Assembly (NCBI RefSeq): GCF_016714285.1
Contig: NZ_JADJNN010000017.1
Coordinates: forward strand, 28,076-92,075
From: Nannocystis sp.
GTDB lineage: Bacteria; Myxococcota_A; Polyangia; Nannocystales; Nannocystaceae
Reading direction: 5' to 3'
DNA length: 64,000 bases
Shown: piece after piece, positions 62,839-64,000 of the stretch
Layout of the letters: every line of letters begins with the position of its first letter
How positions within the stretch are numbered: position 1 is the stretch's first letter
Notes under the pieces: model-generated
The model's input: only the letters and a program-made list of their open reading frames with translations
The model's database searches: none
What the model was told of the DNA's origin: nothing
Program-made: the position numbers and the translations under genes

Positions 62839-64000
62839 TTACTTCAACAGTTGACGGCGACGATCCATCAAGAAGACCCTTTCCACAGAGTCTCCAAGGC
62901 CAGCGAGCCCAGCCTTAATCTCTTCGGGGTCCTCGCTCTCCATCAGTTGCTTGATCTGTTCCCGGGACCGGGCGGAGATTGGAGGTTGTACATCAAAGCA
63001 CTCTTGGAGGATCGTGTCGAACGCAGTGCCGAAAGTCTGGATTCCGGGGCGCAGCACCTTGACCCGGGCCCCTTGGTCGGCCTTCGATTCCATCCCTCCC
63101 TGAAAATCAAGATATTCTCCCGTGACATGTCGGACGGAACAAACGGGGCGTGCGTCGTCAGCAGGCAGTCTTGTTGGGCCGGGGGGCTATCGTCGCTTGC
63201 GCCGCGGCCCCCTGGGCGGTGGGCAGATTCATCAACCGTGAGATAAACCGGACACGCCACTGCGGGTTGAAGTGCGACTCGGGTTCATCTAGGAGAAATA
63301 GGACGTTGGTGTCCGCGATCATGCACATTGTCCCAAAGATCTGCGCGAGCTGGTGTTCGCCGTCGGATAGCGACACATAGTCGACATCTCGGCTGCCCAC
63401 CTTCGGCGCAAACCGAACCTGCTCAAATCGAAAAACACGGTCCTCGTCCTGAGGCTCAGGCAAGCGCGATGCAAAACGCCGCGTCTTGATATCGTGCTGG
63501 AGGCGGTCACGGCTCCGCCTGGAATCGCCAGATCGTTGAGCATCCAGCTTGTGGAGCGCGGAGTACAGTTCGATGGCGTTCTTCCAGAAGCAACGGAACG
63601 CTTCGCGCGTCTGGTCCGTCACCAGGAAATCGAAAACATAGGTTCTCTTCATTTCGTCGTGGTCGTAGGGTGGGAGCACTTACGAAGGTTTTCGATGGAG
63701 CCTTTCAGTTTCATCGGTGGAGTTGACTCCCCTTTGCTTCCTGCCCGAAGCGTCGACATAAGATAGTTTAGCCACGGCCCATCGGCCAGTTGGACAATGC
63801 AGCGGAAAGAATGATCTCGCCGAGCTTCGCATCTCCCAGAAGCTCAACGCGTTCAGCGTCTGTCCCAAGAATGAGGTTGGCAACGAGAACCTCAAGGTGA
63901 GGAAGCTCAATCGATGAGCATCAGCCGAGTGTTGGGAATCGACCCACACGCTCAGCCAGGTCGAGTGAAAGGGCGCGTGTCCGAACATCCTCGGCATATC
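62839..64000 (-). CDS. AAA/ABC-type ATPase, Septu PtuA-like (partial, continues past the window)
   Basis: Only the C-terminal part is here, with a few one-base shifts. Order of motifs: ANLILGTDAERVELLGDAKL (right edge), MKRTYVFDFLVTDQTREAF, signature SLSDGEHQLAQIFG, Walker B VLFLLDEPESHFNPQWR, switch LLTTHAPFVPSDMSREN and end GDSVERVFLMDRRRQLL. The N-terminal Walker A lies beyond position 64000. The pattern resembles restriction-system-associated AAA ATPases. It precedes the HNH gene by 15 bp. Confidence 0.65.

Noticed and set aside
1..64000. tRNA or rRNA genes
   Set aside because: No tRNA cloverleaf or rRNA sequence was recognised in intergenic regions. A search with tRNAscan would settle this.

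Overview
The window is high-GC DNA that looks like a myxobacterial chromosome, most likely a Nannocystis-type member of the Nannocystineae (inference). Support comes from three large eukaryote-like Ser/Thr kinases, many lipoproteins with Ser/Thr/Gly-rich linkers, repeated Myxococcus-type Cys-rich repeats (CDDGN motifs), and secreted TIM-barrel and vWA proteins. No rRNA, tRNA or CRISPR array was seen.

Region 1 (1-15.4 kb) is chromosomal and mostly encodes cell-envelope proteins. It opens with a c-type cytochrome lipoprotein and an unusual four-domain protein: Ser/Thr kinase, globin, alpha/beta-hydrolase-like domain and cyclase-like domain. A set of secreted lipoproteins follows: two related TIM-barrel proteins, a vWA protein, two near-identical Thr-rich lipoproteins, a tandem-repeat Cys-rich protein and a spherulin-4-like protein. 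Four of these genes, and the divergent kinase-globin gene, share an upstream block of tandem TGTAATG boxes 10 bp apart, then CGCTACC about 20 bp downstream. The plus-strand genes with this block also have a GGTAG leader just before the ATG. This looks like one regulon.

Region 2 (15.4-19.6 kb) holds a kinase-TPR gene with a damaged N-lobe. Directly beside it is a truncated tyrosine-recombinase gene.

Region 3 (19.7-49.7 kb) is a probable integrated element. About 26 genes lie on the minus strand in one tightly packed, often overlapping array from 47.9 to 19.7 kb, with one divergent gene at 48.2 kb behind a repeat-rich control region. The products include a lytic transglycosylase, an M23 endopeptidase, a ClpP-class protease, a very large methylase-helicase, a ParA-like protein and a candidate double-jelly-roll protein. 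About half carry one membrane segment at an end. I found no tail, portal or terminase gene. A provirus related to tailless, membrane-containing phages is my working hypothesis; it is not proven, and no packaging ATPase was recognised.

Region 4 (49.7-56 kb) returns to chromosomal genes: a protein with two kinase domains, a secreted membrane protein and two large lipoproteins. Region 5 (56-64 kb) is a second accessory island. It has three related genes of one unknown family, a second ParA-like protein with the same P-loop change as the first, duplicated promoter DNA with gene remnants, an hsdR (type I restriction) fragment, and at the right edge an AAA ATPase plus HNH nuclease pair resembling Septu-type phage defence.

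Many genes are broken by single-base frameshifts, several at homopolymers, and one 200-bp stretch is almost pure G/C. Part of this is probably sequence error, so frameshifted genes are described as they would read if repaired.
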